From: an uncultured Clostridia bacterium | GTDB taxonomy: Bacteria; Bacillota; Clostridia; Christensenellales; Borkfalkiaceae | Direction of reading: 5' to 3' | NCBI GenBank assembly: GCA_947625595.1 | Contig: CANQOX010000008.1 | Location: 1-35,405, forward strand | DNA: 35,405 bases | Shown: piece after piece, positions 1 through 8,595 of the stretch | Numbering within the stretch: position 1 is the stretch's first letter | Layout: each line of letters begins with the position of its first letter | Translations under genes and position numbers: made by a program | Notes under the pieces: generated by a model | Told to the model about the DNA's origin: nothing | The model's input: the letters and a program-made list of their open reading frames with translations, nothing else | The model's database searches: none

Positions 1-372
1 TGGAACATGCGGGAGCGCTCGCTCACCGTCTACATCGACAGGGAGGGCGGGATCGACATTCTGACCTGTGAGAAATTTCACCGCGCCATCGACGCGCCCC
101 TCGACGAGCTCGACCCCACCTTCGGCGAGGGCTACACGCTGAACTGCTCTTCCCCCGGGCTCGACCGCCCCTTCAAGACCCAGCGGGACTTCGACCGCCA
201 CATCGGCGAGAAGGTAGAGGTCCATCTCTATGCGCCGCTGGAGGGGAAGAAGTACCATGAGGGCGTTCTGAAAGGATTTGACGGCGAGACCGTCACGATC
301 GGGACGGAGGCGGGAGACCGCTCGTTCCCGTTTGAGAAGTGCTCGAAAGTCTGCCTTCTCATTGAAGTTTGA
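1..372 (+). CDS. rimP: Ribosome maturation factor RimP (5'-truncated by window edge)
   Basis: Reading frame 1 is open from the first base, so the N-terminal part lies outside the window and the ATG at position 7 is internal. RimP helps assemble the 30S subunit. The visible part has the end of the N-terminal domain (LTVYIDREGGI, then a segment matching the usual 'DCExxSRAV' helix), the family signature SSPGLDRP, and a C-terminal SH3-like domain (GEKVEVHLYAPLEGKK, then GVLKGFDGETVTI). About 40 residues seem to be missing compared with the usual length of roughly 150. It stands directly upstream of nusA, its normal place in Bacillota, and is probably cotranscribed with it. Confidence 0.93.
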   Translation, partial: WNMRERSLTVYIDREGGIDILTCEKFHRAIDAPLDELDPTFGEGYTLNCSSPGLDRPFKTQRDFDRHIGEKVEVHLYAPLEGKKYHEGVLKGFDGETVTIGTEAGDRSFPFEKCSKVCLLIEV

Positions 373-406
373 AAATCAACCATTCGGAAATATAAGGAGA
401 TTCGTT

Positions 407-1504
407 ATGGCAACCAAGGATTACAGGGAATTCTTTGACGCACTCGCCGATCTTGAGCGGGAAAAGGGCATCAGTCAGAGCGTCTTTCTGAAGGCGCTCG
501 CGGACGCGCTCGCCTCCGCCTACAAGCGGCAGTTTGAGGACGACACGGGGATCGTGGACGTCCGCATCGACCCCGAGAAGAATTCTATGCGGTTTTTCCT
601 CGTCCACACCGTCGTGGATGCGGAGGAGGCGGGCGAGGGCGAGATGCTTCTCGAGGACGCCCTCGAGAAGAGAGCAGACGCGAAGGTCGGTGACGTGCTC
701 GAGGAGGAATTCGTTCCCAAGGATTTCTCGCGCATCGCCGCGCAGACCGCCAAGCAGGTCATTTTGCAGAAGATCCACGAGACCGAGCGCGACAACACCC
801 TTTCGGAGTTCTCCGACAAGGAAGGGGAGCTCATGAGCGGCCTCGTGCGCAAAGTTGAGGCGAAGAACGTCTATATCGAGTTGGGCAAAGCCCAGATCGA
901 GGGCGTGATGCTGCCGCAGGATCAGGTCCCCGGGGAGAGATATGTCCTCGGTGACAGGATCAAAGTCTACGTCCGCCGCGTGAAGAACGGCACGAAGAAT
1001 GCGCAGGTGCTCGTCTCCCGTTCGGCTTCGGGGCTTGTGAAGCGGCTCTTTGAGGAGGAAGTCCCCGAGATCAAGCAGGGGATCGTCACGATCAAAGCGA
1101 TCTCCCGCGAGGCAGGCCACAGGACGAAGATGGCCATCTATTCCGAGGATCCCCGCATCGACGCCGTCGGCGCATGCGTGGGGAACAAGGGCGCGCGCGT
1201 CAATGCCGTCGTGCAGGAGCTCGGCGGGGAGAAGATCGACATCATCCTCTGGAGCGAGAATCCGCTCGAATTCATCGCCAAATCCCTCTCGCCTGCGACG
1301 GTCATTTCGGTGACCCAGCTGTCCGAGAAGTCCGCCGTCGCCGTCGTTCCCGACGACAAACTTTCCCTTGCGATCGGCAGGGACGGCCAGAATGCCCGCC
1401 TTGCCGCACGGCTCACGGGCTGGAAGATCGACGTCAAGAGCGAATCGGCCGCCGCAAAGCTCAATTTGGGCGAATACGACGTGCCCGAGGACACGGAGGA
1501 ATAA
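407..1504 (+). CDS. nusA: Transcription termination/antitermination factor NusA
   Basis: NusA binds RNA polymerase and nascent RNA and modulates pausing, termination and antitermination. The 365-residue product has the RNAP-binding N-terminal domain (about 1-125), an S1 domain (about 135-200, with SGLVRKVEAKNVYIELG) and two KH domains. The KH1 GxxG-type loop is GNKG at 259-262 and the KH2 loop is IGRDGQNA at about 323-330. The length is typical of Bacillota NusA, which lack the C-terminal acidic repeats of the E. coli protein. The ATG at 407 was chosen because AAGGAGA lies at 394-400 and the protein then starts MATKDYREFF; an in-frame start further upstream would overlap rimP without a ribosome binding site. 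Confidence 0.97.
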   Translation: MATKDYREFFDALADLEREKGISQSVFLKALADALASAYKRQFEDDTGIVDVRIDPEKNSMRFFLVHTVVDAEEAGEGEMLLEDALEKRADAKVGDVLEEEFVPKDFSRIAAQTAKQVILQKIHETERDNTLSEFSDKEGELMSGLVRKVEAKNVYIELGKAQIEGVMLPQDQVPGERYVLGDRIKVYVRRVKNGTKNAQVLVSRSASGLVKRLFEEEVPEIKQGIVTIKAISREAGHRTKMAIYSEDPRIDAVGACVGNKGARVNAVVQELGGEKIDIILWSENPLEFIAKSLSPATVISVTQLSEKSAVAVVPDDKLSLAIGRDGQNARLAARLTGWKIDVKSESAAAKLNLGEYDVPEDTEE

Positions 1505-1774
1505 ATGCTTCGCGAGCGCAAAATTCCCATGCGGACCTGCATCGCATGCAGGGAGGAGAAGCCGAAGCGCGACATGCTCCGCGTCGTGAAGAATGCGGCG
1601 GGGGAGGTCTCCCTTGACTTTTCGGGCAAACTCGCGGGCCGCGGCGCATACATCTGCAACAGCGCGGAGTGCGTCAAAAGGCTCAGGAAGTACCGCCTTC
1701 TGAACAAGGCGTTCTCCTGCGAGATCCCCGAGAAGGTCTACGCGCGCATTGAGGAGGAATTCGGTGCGAAGTAA
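1505..1774 (+). CDS. ylxR: YlxR/RnpM family RNA-binding protein
   Basis: A small basic protein of 89 residues from the YlxR family, encoded between nusA and infB in most Bacillota. The B. subtilis member has been reported to bind RNase P RNA and is also called RnpM. The sequence shows the family features MRTCIACREEKPKRDMLRVV and, later, GRGAYIC, both part of the expected nucleic-acid-binding surface. It begins immediately after the nusA stop codon (TAA then ATG), so translation is probably coupled. A second ATG eight codons downstream (MRTCIAC) is a possible alternative start. The 3' end overlaps the next gene. Confidence 0.93.
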   Translation: MLRERKIPMRTCIACREEKPKRDMLRVVKNAAGEVSLDFSGKLAGRGAYICNSAECVKRLRKYRLLNKAFSCEIPEKVYARIEEEFGAK

Positions 1775-2045
1775 GGCGGAGAGCTACCTCGGGCTTGCAC
1801 GCAGGGCGGGGAAACTCACCCTCGGCGTCAATGCGCTCGGAACGGTCAAAAAGTGCTTTCTCATCGCGGCAGATCCCGCCGCGTCGGAGAATTCCAAACA
1901 GGAGATCAGAAAACAGCAGTCACGTCTCCAATGTCCGCTCGTCTGGTTTGAGAATTTGGGCGAGGCGGCGGGGAAGCGCGGCTGTATCGTCGCTGCGGTG
2001 AGGGAGGAGAACCTCGCCAAGGCGATCTTAAAGGAAATCGGATAA
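1764..2045 (+). CDS. ylxQ: L7Ae/L30e-family K-turn RNA-binding protein YlxQ
   Basis: This 93-residue protein belongs to the L7Ae/L30e/S12e/Gadd45 family that sits between ylxR and infB in Bacillota and binds kink-turn RNA. It starts SKAESYLGLARRAGKLTLG, the typical opening of the family, and ends with a short C-terminal helix (AKAILKEIG). I chose the GTG start at 1764 because GAGGAGG lies 6-7 bases upstream (about 1750-1757) and the family alignment begins there; a TTG at 1749 would overlap that Shine-Dalgarno sequence. The gene overlaps the end of ylxR by 11 bases, which suggests coupling. Confidence 0.9.
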   Translation: MRSKAESYLGLARRAGKLTLGVNALGTVKKCFLIAADPAASENSKQEIRKQQSRLQCPLVWFENLGEAAGKRGCIVAAVREENLAKAILKEIG

Positions 2046-2062
2046 CAGGTCAGGAGTATTGA

Positions 2063-4612
2063 ATGGCATACGAGAATATTGAAAAATTGAATCAGCTCGC
2101 CACGGATCAGGACACCGCTGCACTGCAGAAGGCGATCGTCGCCAACGAAAAGCAGGTCTCGGACCTTTTGAAGAAGCTGTCCGAGTTAGAGGCGGCCGTC
2201 AACAGGAGACGTGCGGAGGAGGAAGCGAGACAGCGGGAGGAGGAGCGCAGACTCGAAGAGGAGGCAAGGGCAAAGGAGGCCGCACGGCTCGAGGCCGAGA
2301 AAGCGGCAGCCGCCATTCCCGAGACGCCTCCCGCCGCAGAGGAAGCGCCGAAGCCCGCCCCCGCACCCGCGCCCGCAGAGAGCGCGAAGACGGAGCCTCC
2401 CGCACGCCCCCGTCCCGCACGGCCCGCGCAGGAGCCCGCTCCTTCGCCCGCGCCCCGTCCCACCTTCCGTCCCGAGCCGAGGGGAGACGGCAGAGGCCCG
2501 CAGGGCAGGCCTTCCTATCCACCCCGCCCCGCGCAGGGAGGCGCAAGGCCTTCCTCTTATCCGCCCCGCACGGGAGGGCCTTCCCCCCGCACAGGCGGAC
2601 AGGGAACGGGAGCGGCAAGACCGCCCCGCCCGATTGGCGTGAGGCCCGTTGCACCGCCTCCCGCGCCGACGCAGACGAGAAAGGAACCGCCCAAGCGGTT
2701 TGACAGGACATTTGTCGAACGCCGTCCCGTCAATAAACGCGCCCTCCAACGCCAGCAGGGCGCGACAGTCGGAGATTTCGACGAGGAGAAGTCGGGCTAC
2801 CGCAAGGCACGCTTCGGCAAGAAGGGGGCCAAGCGCGAGGCACAGACGATCAAGATCGATCACGCCGTCGTCACGAGCAAGGAGATCCCCATCAAGGTCC
2901 TCTCCGAGAAGCTCGGGATCTCGGCCGTTGAGATCGTCAAACGCCTCTTCAAGGAGGGCGTCACGAAGACGGTGAACGAGTCCATTGACTACGACAACGC
3001 CGCCTATATCGCCCTCGAGCTCGGCATTGACCTCGAATATAAGCCCGAGAAGACGGCCGAGGAGACCCTGATCGAGGCGCATGAGGAGCAGGACAGCGAG
3101 AACGCCGTTCCCCGCGCTCCCGTCGTCACCGTCATGGGCCACGTCGACCACGGCAAGACTTCCCTTCTCGACAGGATCAGAAAGACCAACGTCACCGAGG
3201 GCGAAGCGGGCGGCATCACGCAGAGCATCGGCGCCTACACCGTGACCCTCGGCGAGGGCAAGCAGATCACCTTTATCGACACCCCGGGACACGCCGCCTT
3301 CTCGGCAATGCGCGCGCGGGGCGCAAAGGTCACCGACATTGTCGTGCTTGTCGTCGCGGCTGACGATGGGATCATGCCCCAGACCGTGGAGGCCATCGAC
3401 CACGCCAAGGCGGCGGACGTTCCCATCATCGTCGCCATGAACAAGATCGACAAACCCAATATCAACCCCGACGCCGTCAAGCAGGGGCTCATGAAGTACG
3501 ATCTCGTTCCCGAGGAATGGGGCGGCGACGTCATGGTCGTTCCCATCTCGGCAAAGACGGGCGAGGGCGTCGACCAGCTCCTCGAGGACATCTATCTTCA
3601 GGCCGAAATGCTTGAACTTAAGGCCGACCCCACGCGGAAGGCAAAGGGCGTCGTCATCGAGGCCAAACTTGACAAGGGCAAGGGCCCCATGGCGAGCGTT
3701 CTCGTCCAGAACGGGACCCTTCGCACGGGCGACAACCTCATTTCGGGCACGACCATGGGCCGCGTCCGCGCCATGTTCGACGACAAGGGCATGCAGGTCA
3801 AGGAGGCAGGCCCCTCCATGGCAGTCTCCGTCCTCGGGTTAGAGGACGTCCCCGGGGCGGGAGACACGATCTTCTCCGTTGACCAGTCCCTCATGAAGAA
3901 GGTTCAGGAGGAGCGCAAGAGCAAGGAGCGCGAATCCATGATCCGCGAAATGAAGAAGACCAGCCTCGACGACCTCTTCAGAGATGTGACGGAGGGGGAT
4001 CTCAAGACCCTCAATCTCATCGTGAAGGGCGACGTGCAGGGCTCGGTCGAGGCGGTCAAGAGTTCGCTCGAGAAGCTCTCCAATGAGGAAGTCCGCATCA
4101 AGGTCATCCATGCGGCGGCGGGCGCCATTTCGGAGAGCGACATCACCCTCGCCGACAGCGCGAACGCCATCGTCATCGGCTTCAACGTCCGCCCCGACAG
4201 CAAGGCGAAGACCCTTGCCGAGCGGTCGCACGTCGACGTCAGGCAGTACCGCATCATCTATGAACTCATCGACGACATGGAGGCCGCCCTCAAGGGCATG
4301 CTTTCCCCCAAGTACAGAGAGGTGTACATGGGCAAAGCGGAGGTCAGGCAGACCTTCCAGATCACGGGCGTCGGCACGGTCGCAGGTTGCCTTGTCGTGG
4401 AGGGAAGGCTCGTCCGCGGCGGCAAACTTCGCATCTACCGCGACAATGTCATGATCGTCGAGGGGGGCGTCAAGACGCTCAAACACTATAAAGACGAAGT
4501 CAAGGAAATGGCGGCGGGCATGGAGTGCGGCTGTGCGATCGACGGATTCAACGAGATCAAAGTCGGCGACTTCATCGAGTGCTACGTCATGGAGGAGATC
4601 AAGCAGGCATGA
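2063..4612 (+). CDS. infB: Translation initiation factor IF-2
   Basis: IF-2 is the GTPase that places initiator fMet-tRNA in the P site and promotes subunit joining. The product has 849 residues. Residues 1-90 form a charged helix, and about 85-230 is a low-complexity Pro/Ala/Arg-rich linker that differs strongly in composition from the rest. An IF2 N-terminal subdomain follows (around 265-330: [21 protein letters not shown]). The GTPase domain has G1 GHVDHGKT at 359-366, G3 DTPGH at 406-410 and G4 NKID at 460-463. Domains II, III and C2 complete the protein. A CAGGAGT sequence lies about 9 bases before the ATG. It overlaps rbfA by four bases (ATGA). Confidence 0.98.
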   Translation: MAYENIEKLNQLATDQDTAALQKAIVANEKQVSDLLKKLSELEAAVNRRRAEEEARQREEERRLEEEARAKEAARLEAEKAAAAIPETPPAAEEAPKPAPAPAPAESAKTEPPARPRPARPAQEPAPSPAPRPTFRPEPRGDGRGPQGRPSYPPRPAQGGARPSSYPPRTGGPSPRTGGQGTGAARPPRPIGVRPVAPPPAPTQTRKEPPKRFDRTFVERRPVNKRALQRQQGATVGDFDEEKSGYRKARFGKKGAKREAQTIKIDHAVVTSKEIPIKVLSEKLGISAVEIVKRLFKEGVTKTVNESIDYDNAAYIALELGIDLEYKPEKTAEETLIEAHEEQDSENAVPRAPVVTVMGHVDHGKTSLLDRIRKTNVTEGEAGGITQSIGAYTVTLGEGKQITFIDTPGHAAFSAMRARGAKVTDIVVLVVAADDGIMPQTVEAIDHAKAADVPIIVAMNKIDKPNINPDAVKQGLMKYDLVPEEWGGDVMVVPISAKTGEGVDQLLEDIYLQAEMLELKADPTRKAKGVVIEAKLDKGKGPMASVLVQNGTLRTGDNLISGTTMGRVRAMFDDKGMQVKEAGPSMAVSVLGLEDVPGAGDTIFSVDQSLMKKVQEERKSKERESMIREMKKTSLDDLFRDVTEGDLKTLNLIVKGDVQGSVEAVKSSLEKLSNEEVRIKVIHAAAGAISESDITLADSANAIVIGFNVRPDSKAKTLAERSHVDVRQYRIIYELIDDMEAALKGMLSPKYREVYMGKAEVRQTFQITGVGTVAGCLVVEGRLVRGGKLRIYRDNVMIVEGGVKTLKHYKDEVKEMAAGMECGCAIDGFNEIKVGDFIECYVMEEIKQA

Positions 4613-4962
4613 AGCGGACCGATCGGCTGAACAGCGAATATCAGAGGGAGATCTCCGCGATCCTCTCGGGCCCGCTGAAGGACAGGGAACCCGACATCAA
4701 GGGCATCATCTCCGTGACGGGGGCGGTCGTCGCGCCCGATCTCAAGACGGCAAAGGTGTATTTGAGCATCTATGCTTCCGAGGAGGAAAAGAAGAGGACC
4801 TTTGCGCTCATCAAGGCCAATGCGGGGTTCGTTCGCAGCGAACTTGCCAAGGTCATGCGGATGCGCACCGTCCCCGCGATCACGTTCCTCGCGGACGGGA
4901 GCATGGAATACGGCTCTAAAATGGACGAACTCTTCGCACAGATCCACAAGGACCGTTCATGA
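4609..4962 (+). CDS. rbfA: 30S ribosome-binding factor RbfA
   Basis: RbfA is a small KH-fold protein that acts late in 30S maturation near the 5' end of 16S rRNA. The 117-residue product begins [16 protein letters not shown] and contains DLKTAKVYLSIY and later MRTVPAITFLADGSMEYGSKMDEL, which match the family at the expected places. The start codon overlaps the infB stop (ATGA), and the GGAGGAG inside the infB end at about 4591-4597 can serve as Shine-Dalgarno. The gene also overlaps nrnA downstream by four bases, so the three genes look translationally coupled. Confidence 0.95.
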   Translation: MKRTDRLNSEYQREISAILSGPLKDREPDIKGIISVTGAVVAPDLKTAKVYLSIYASEEEKKRTFALIKANAGFVRSELAKVMRMRTVPAITFLADGSMEYGSKMDELFAQIHKDRS

Positions 4963-5921
4963 ATACGATCGGAGAAATTTCAGAGGAAATCAAGAAGCTA
5001 CACAGCGCGGTCATCTTTACGCATACGCGCCCCGACGGCGACACCATCGGAAGCGCGCTTGCCTTGGGCCGCGCTCTCGGCATTCTCGGCGTCAGATGCG
5101 AGATCGCAAACGAGAAGGCGCTCCCCGACAAATTTTCCTGCCTCGGCGGCGCGGAGAAAGTCACCCGCACGCCGTCTTCGGATGTGGAAGCGTTCATCTT
5201 CGTCGACGTGAGCGACACGGGGAGGTTGGGGGAGCTGAAGGAATTCTATCTTCGCCATGCGCGGAAGAAGGCGACCTTCAACATCGACCACCACATCTCC
5301 AACACCCGCTACGCAAAGCGCAACTTTGTGCGCCCATGCGCGAGCAACTGTGAGAACATCGCCATGCTCATCGACGCGCTCGGCGTGCCGTTTGACGGGG
5401 ACATCTGCCGCTGTCTGCTCGCGGGGCTTGTCACCGATTCTGGCTCCTTTTCGCATGACGACGTGACGGGGGAGACGCTCCGCCTCGCCGCCCGCTGTAT
5501 GGACGGCGGCGCGAACATCGAGCGCATCACCTACGAGTTGCAGACCAAGCGTTCCCGCCCCCGCGCACAGCTCTATGCGGACGTCATCTCAAAGATCAGA
5601 TATTTCCTCGACGACAGACTTGCGGTCGCCGTCATTCCCTCTGCGCTCCTTGCGCGGTACGGCTTAAAGGCGGACGCGACGGAGGGGATCGTCGACTTTG
5701 CGCGCACTGTCGATACGGTGGACGTGAGCGTCTGCCTGCTCGAGGTCAAGCGCGGACAGTATCAGGTCTCCTTCCGCTCCACCCGCGCGGATGTCAATGC
5801 GATCGCACGCGTGTTCGGCGGGGGCGGGCATATCCGCGCGTCGGGCTGTATGCTGTTCGGCGAAGAGGAAGAGGTCATCGACAGGTTGCGCTTCACCGTG
5901 GCGCAGTATATAGAGACATGA
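4959..5921 (+). CDS. nrnA: Bifunctional oligoribonuclease / pAp phosphatase, DHH-DHHA1 family
   Basis: NrnA-type DHH phosphoesterases degrade nanoRNAs of 2-5 nucleotides and dephosphorylate pAp. The 320-residue protein has the full set of family motifs: RPDGD at 24-28, the VDVSDTGRLG segment, IDHHISN with DHH at 110-112, GLVTDSGSF, and a DHHA1 domain ending with GGGGH at 287-291 followed by IRASGC. The length is typical. In Bacillota nrnA commonly lies between rbfA and truB, as here. It overlaps both neighbours by four bases (ATGA junctions). Confidence 0.95.
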   Translation: MNTIGEISEEIKKLHSAVIFTHTRPDGDTIGSALALGRALGILGVRCEIANEKALPDKFSCLGGAEKVTRTPSSDVEAFIFVDVSDTGRLGELKEFYLRHARKKATFNIDHHISNTRYAKRNFVRPCASNCENIAMLIDALGVPFDGDICRCLLAGLVTDSGSFSHDDVTGETLRLAARCMDGGANIERITYELQTKRSRPRAQLYADVISKIRYFLDDRLAVAVIPSALLARYGLKADATEGIVDFARTVDTVDVSVCLLEVKRGQYQVSFRSTRADVNAIARVFGGGGHIRASGCMLFGEEEEVIDRLRFTVAQYIET

Positions 5922-6751
5922 CGGGATTTTTCAACATCTACAAGCGGGAGGGCATCTCTTCCGCATATTGCGTGAACCGTCTGAAGCGGCTCACGAAGAC
6001 CCCGTGCGGGCACATGGGGACGCTCGACCCGCTCGCGGAGGGGGTCCTTCCGATCGGGGCGGGCAATGCGACCCGCCTCTTCGACTACTTTTTGGGGAAG
6101 GAAAAGACCTACCTCGCCCGCTTCCGCTTCGGTGCGACGACGGACACGCTCGACAGAGAATCGGAGGTAAGGGTCTCGGGCATGGTACCCCAAAAATCCG
6201 CCGTTGAGGAAATTTTGCCCTGCTTTACGGGAGAAATTTTACAGCGTCCGCCCGTCTTTTCGGCGATCTGCGTGGACGGGAAGCGGAGCTATGAACTCGC
6301 GAGAAAGGGCAGGGACGTGGAACTTCCCGCGCGGAAGGTCGTCATTCACTCCCTGACGCTCACGCGGCAGACCGCGGAGGACGAATTTGAGTTCGAGATC
6401 GTCTGCGGGGGCGGGACCTATATCCGCTCTCTCGCCCGCGACATGGGGGAGAAGTTGCAGACGGGCGCATATATGACGAAACTTGTGAGAACGGCGAGCG
6501 GGCCTTTTTCTGCCGCCTCGGCCGTGCCGCTCGGCGACCTCACGGGAGAGAACATTGAAGGTTTCCTGATCCCCGCCGAGAGCGTCCTGCCGTTTGAGAC
6601 GATCGAAGTCACCGACGCGCGGTTTTTCCACGGCGTCCGCGTGCCGACCGACAGGCCGAACGGCATGTACAAACTCACCCGAGACGGCGCCTTCTACGGC
6701 ACGGGCGTCGTAGAGGAAGGGCTGCTCCGCCCCGATAAAAAGTTATGCTGA
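5918..6751 (+). CDS. truB: tRNA pseudouridine(55) synthase TruB
   Basis: TruB makes pseudouridine 55 in the T loop of tRNAs. The protein has 277 residues. The catalytic aspartate is D37 in GHMGTLDPLAEGVLPIG, close to the consensus GHTGTLDPLATGVL. The N-terminal motif NIYKREGISS corresponds to the usual 'xxKPxGxTS' element but is divergent, with no KP. A conserved GTYIRSLARDMG segment follows in the second half. The C-terminal tail after about 220 is short and is likely a small PUA-like or TruB C-terminal region. It overlaps nrnA by four bases and ribF by seven. Confidence 0.94.
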   Translation: MTGFFNIYKREGISSAYCVNRLKRLTKTPCGHMGTLDPLAEGVLPIGAGNATRLFDYFLGKEKTYLARFRFGATTDTLDRESEVRVSGMVPQKSAVEEILPCFTGEILQRPPVFSAICVDGKRSYELARKGRDVELPARKVVIHSLTLTRQTAEDEFEFEIVCGGGTYIRSLARDMGEKLQTGAYMTKLVRTASGPFSAASAVPLGDLTGENIEGFLIPAESVLPFETIEVTDARFFHGVRVPTDRPNGMYKLTRDGAFYGTGVVEEGLLRPDKKLC

Positions 6752-7662
6752 CCTTTGAATACGAGAATGCCGCGGAAGTTCCGTCCGCACCGCCCGTCGC
6801 GCTCGTCCTCGGCGGCTTTGACGGACTACACCTCGGGCACAGACAGCTCCTCTCCGAAGCGCAGAAGGCGGGCTTTCCCATCCTTCTGACGACGATGTTC
6901 GGCGAGAAGGGAAAAGTCCTCTTCACCCGCGAGGAGCGGAGAGGGATCTTTGCGCGGGCAGGCGTTTCCCTCCTGTGCGAAGTCGATTTGGGCGGAACAT
7001 TGCGCAAGATGTCCGCCGAGGAATTTGTTCAAAGACTTTTTTCACGCTTTGAAATACGCGCGGTGTACTGCGGGGAGGACTTCCGCTTCGGCAGGGACGC
7101 CCTCGGCTCGCCCGCGCTGTTGAAGGCGATCGCGCCCTGTCCCGTCTTCGTCCATGAGACGGTCAGATACCTCGCGGAGGAGAGCGGCAGGACGCGGAAA
7201 TTCTCCGCCTCCGCCTGTAAAAATTATCTCAAGGCGGGCGATCTGTCCCGCCTGAACGCCTGTCTCTGCACCGACGGCTTTGAGACGGCGTACTTTGTGC
7301 AGGGGACGGTGGAGCACGGAAGGCAGGTCGGCAGGACTTACGGCTTTCCCACGCTCAATCTCTCCGTTGCGGAGGAAAAATTGCTTCCGCCCGACGGCGT
7401 GTACGGGGGATTGTGCGCGACGCCGAAGGGGAATTTCCCGACCATCGTCAACATCGGCGCACGCCCCACATTCGGCGTGGAGGAGAAAAAGATCGAGGCC
7501 TACCTCGACGGATTTTCGGGCGACCTCTACGGGAGCGTCGTTCGCGTCTGTCCGACGGAGTTTTTCCGTCCAATTTGCAAATTTTCCTCCGCCGAGGAGC
7601 TCAAAGTCCAGCTCGAGCGGGACATCGCCCGCCTTCGGGCAAGGCATGAGGGGGAGAATTAG
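6745..7662 (+). CDS. ribF: Bifunctional riboflavin kinase / FAD synthetase
   Basis: RibF converts riboflavin to FMN and then FAD. The N-terminal nucleotidyltransferase domain has GGFDGLHLGH at 23-32 and FRFGRDALG near 113-121. The C-terminal riboflavin kinase domain has GRTYGFPTLN at about 196-205, NIGARPTFG at 237-244 and the acidic segment IEAYLDGF. The adenylyltransferase motif usually written SSTxIR reads SASACK at 154-159, so the FMN-adenylyltransferase half departs from consensus while the kinase half looks intact. Length 305 is normal. The gene overlaps truB by seven bases and closes the first operon; no terminator is evident before the next gene. Confidence 0.92.
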   Translation: MLTFEYENAAEVPSAPPVALVLGGFDGLHLGHRQLLSEAQKAGFPILLTTMFGEKGKVLFTREERRGIFARAGVSLLCEVDLGGTLRKMSAEEFVQRLFSRFEIRAVYCGEDFRFGRDALGSPALLKAIAPCPVFVHETVRYLAEESGRTRKFSASACKNYLKAGDLSRLNACLCTDGFETAYFVQGTVEHGRQVGRTYGFPTLNLSVAEEKLLPPDGVYGGLCATPKGNFPTIVNIGARPTFGVEEKKIEAYLDGFSGDLYGSVVRVCPTEFFRPICKFSSAEELKVQLERDIARLRARHEGEN

Positions 7663-7692
7663 CTTCATTCAAACAGAAAGGGAGTACATATC

Positions 7693-8550
7693 ATGATAAA
7701 ATTCGGTCCGAGCGGCAACTGCGAAAGTTTCTATGCGGCGGGATTTGAGCACACCGAGGACTCTGCCCGCTTTGTCAAAGAGTACGGCCTCGACTGCTTC
7801 GAGTATTCCTTCGGCCGCGGCGTCAATCTGACCGAAAGGAAGGCCGCCTCGATCAGGGCCGCCTTCGAGGAACAGGGCGTTGAGATCTCCGTCCACGCGC
7901 CCTATTTCATCAACTTCGCCAATCCCGACGACGAAATGGCCGAAAAATCGTACGGCTATGTGCTCGACAGCGGCAAAATGGCGCGGGCGATGGGGGGAAG
8001 GCGCATCGTCTTTCACCCCGCCGCACAGGGCAAGGACACGCGCGAAGCGGCCTTCTCCCGCACGCTCGACAGGGTCAAAATTTTGAGGGACCGAATCTAT
8101 CTGAACGGTCTCGAAGACATGATCTTCTGTCCCGAGACGATGGGGAAGATCGCCCAGATCGGCACGGTCGAGGAGATCGCCGCGCTCTGCAAAGTCGACC
8201 CCGTCTTCACCCCCTGCGTCGATTTCGGCCACGTCAATGCGCGGGAACAGGGCAGTCTCAAGACCGAAAAGGACTACTGCGACCGCCTCGACATTCTCCT
8301 CGATGCGATCGGGTATGAGCGTATGAAGCACTTCCATGTGCACTTTTCCAAGATCCAGTACGGCGCGAAGGGGGAGATCCGCCACTTGACCTTCGAGGAC
8401 GACGTCTTCGGACCCGCATTTGAGCCGCTCGCCGCCGCGCTCATCAGGTACGATTTGGAGCCCTACATCGTCTCCGAGTCGGCGGGCACCCAGACCGAGG
8501 ACGCCATGGCGATGAAAGAGATGTATTTCAGATCAAAAGCGGGGAATTGA
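7693..8550 (+). CDS. Endonuclease IV-like TIM-barrel protein (AP endonuclease family 2)
   Basis: This 285-residue protein fits the AP endonuclease 2 / xylose isomerase-like TIM-barrel family. The residues expected of an endonuclease IV-type trinuclear zinc site are in place: H68 (HAPYFIN), H108 (FHPAAQG), E148 (PETMGK), D177 and H180 (VDFGHVNAR), a histidine among 213-217 (HFHVHFSK), H231 and E262 (SESAG). By family knowledge it could cut at abasic sites, but sugar-phosphate isomerases share the fold, so substrate is not certain. AAAGGGAG lies about 8 bases before the ATG. It is 30 bases downstream of ribF, on the same strand, and may be read from the upstream operon. Confidence 0.8.
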   Translation: MIKFGPSGNCESFYAAGFEHTEDSARFVKEYGLDCFEYSFGRGVNLTERKAASIRAAFEEQGVEISVHAPYFINFANPDDEMAEKSYGYVLDSGKMARAMGGRRIVFHPAAQGKDTREAAFSRTLDRVKILRDRIYLNGLEDMIFCPETMGKIAQIGTVEEIAALCKVDPVFTPCVDFGHVNAREQGSLKTEKDYCDRLDILLDAIGYERMKHFHVHFSKIQYGAKGEIRHLTFEDDVFGPAFEPLAAALIRYDLEPYIVSESAGTQTEDAMAMKEMYFRSKAGN

Positions 8551-8560
8551 GAAAAAACCG

Positions 8561-8589
8561 TTGACGAATACCCCATAATTTGGTATAAT
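8561..8589 (+). promoter_or_regulatory. Sigma-A promoter with extended -10, abutting the next start codon
   Basis: TTGACG at 8561-8566 and TATAAT at 8584-8589 are separated by 17 bases, and TGG just before the -10 box gives an extended -10 element. With standard geometry (-10 hexamer at -12 to -7) transcription would begin at 8596, which is the A of the ATG used for the Xaa-Pro peptidase. The mRNA would then be leaderless. Confidence 0.85.
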
Positions 8590-8595
8590 ATGGCT

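Noticed and set aside
2186-3403. Long open frame on the minus strand inside infB (405 codons)
   Set aside because: It lies fully antisense to IF-2, whose motifs are complete. Its composition reflects the GC-rich codon pattern of infB, and it shows no domain or Shine-Dalgarno.
7663-7692. FMN or other riboswitch near ribF
   Set aside because: The spacers around ribF are too short for a riboswitch, and the gene starts inside truB.
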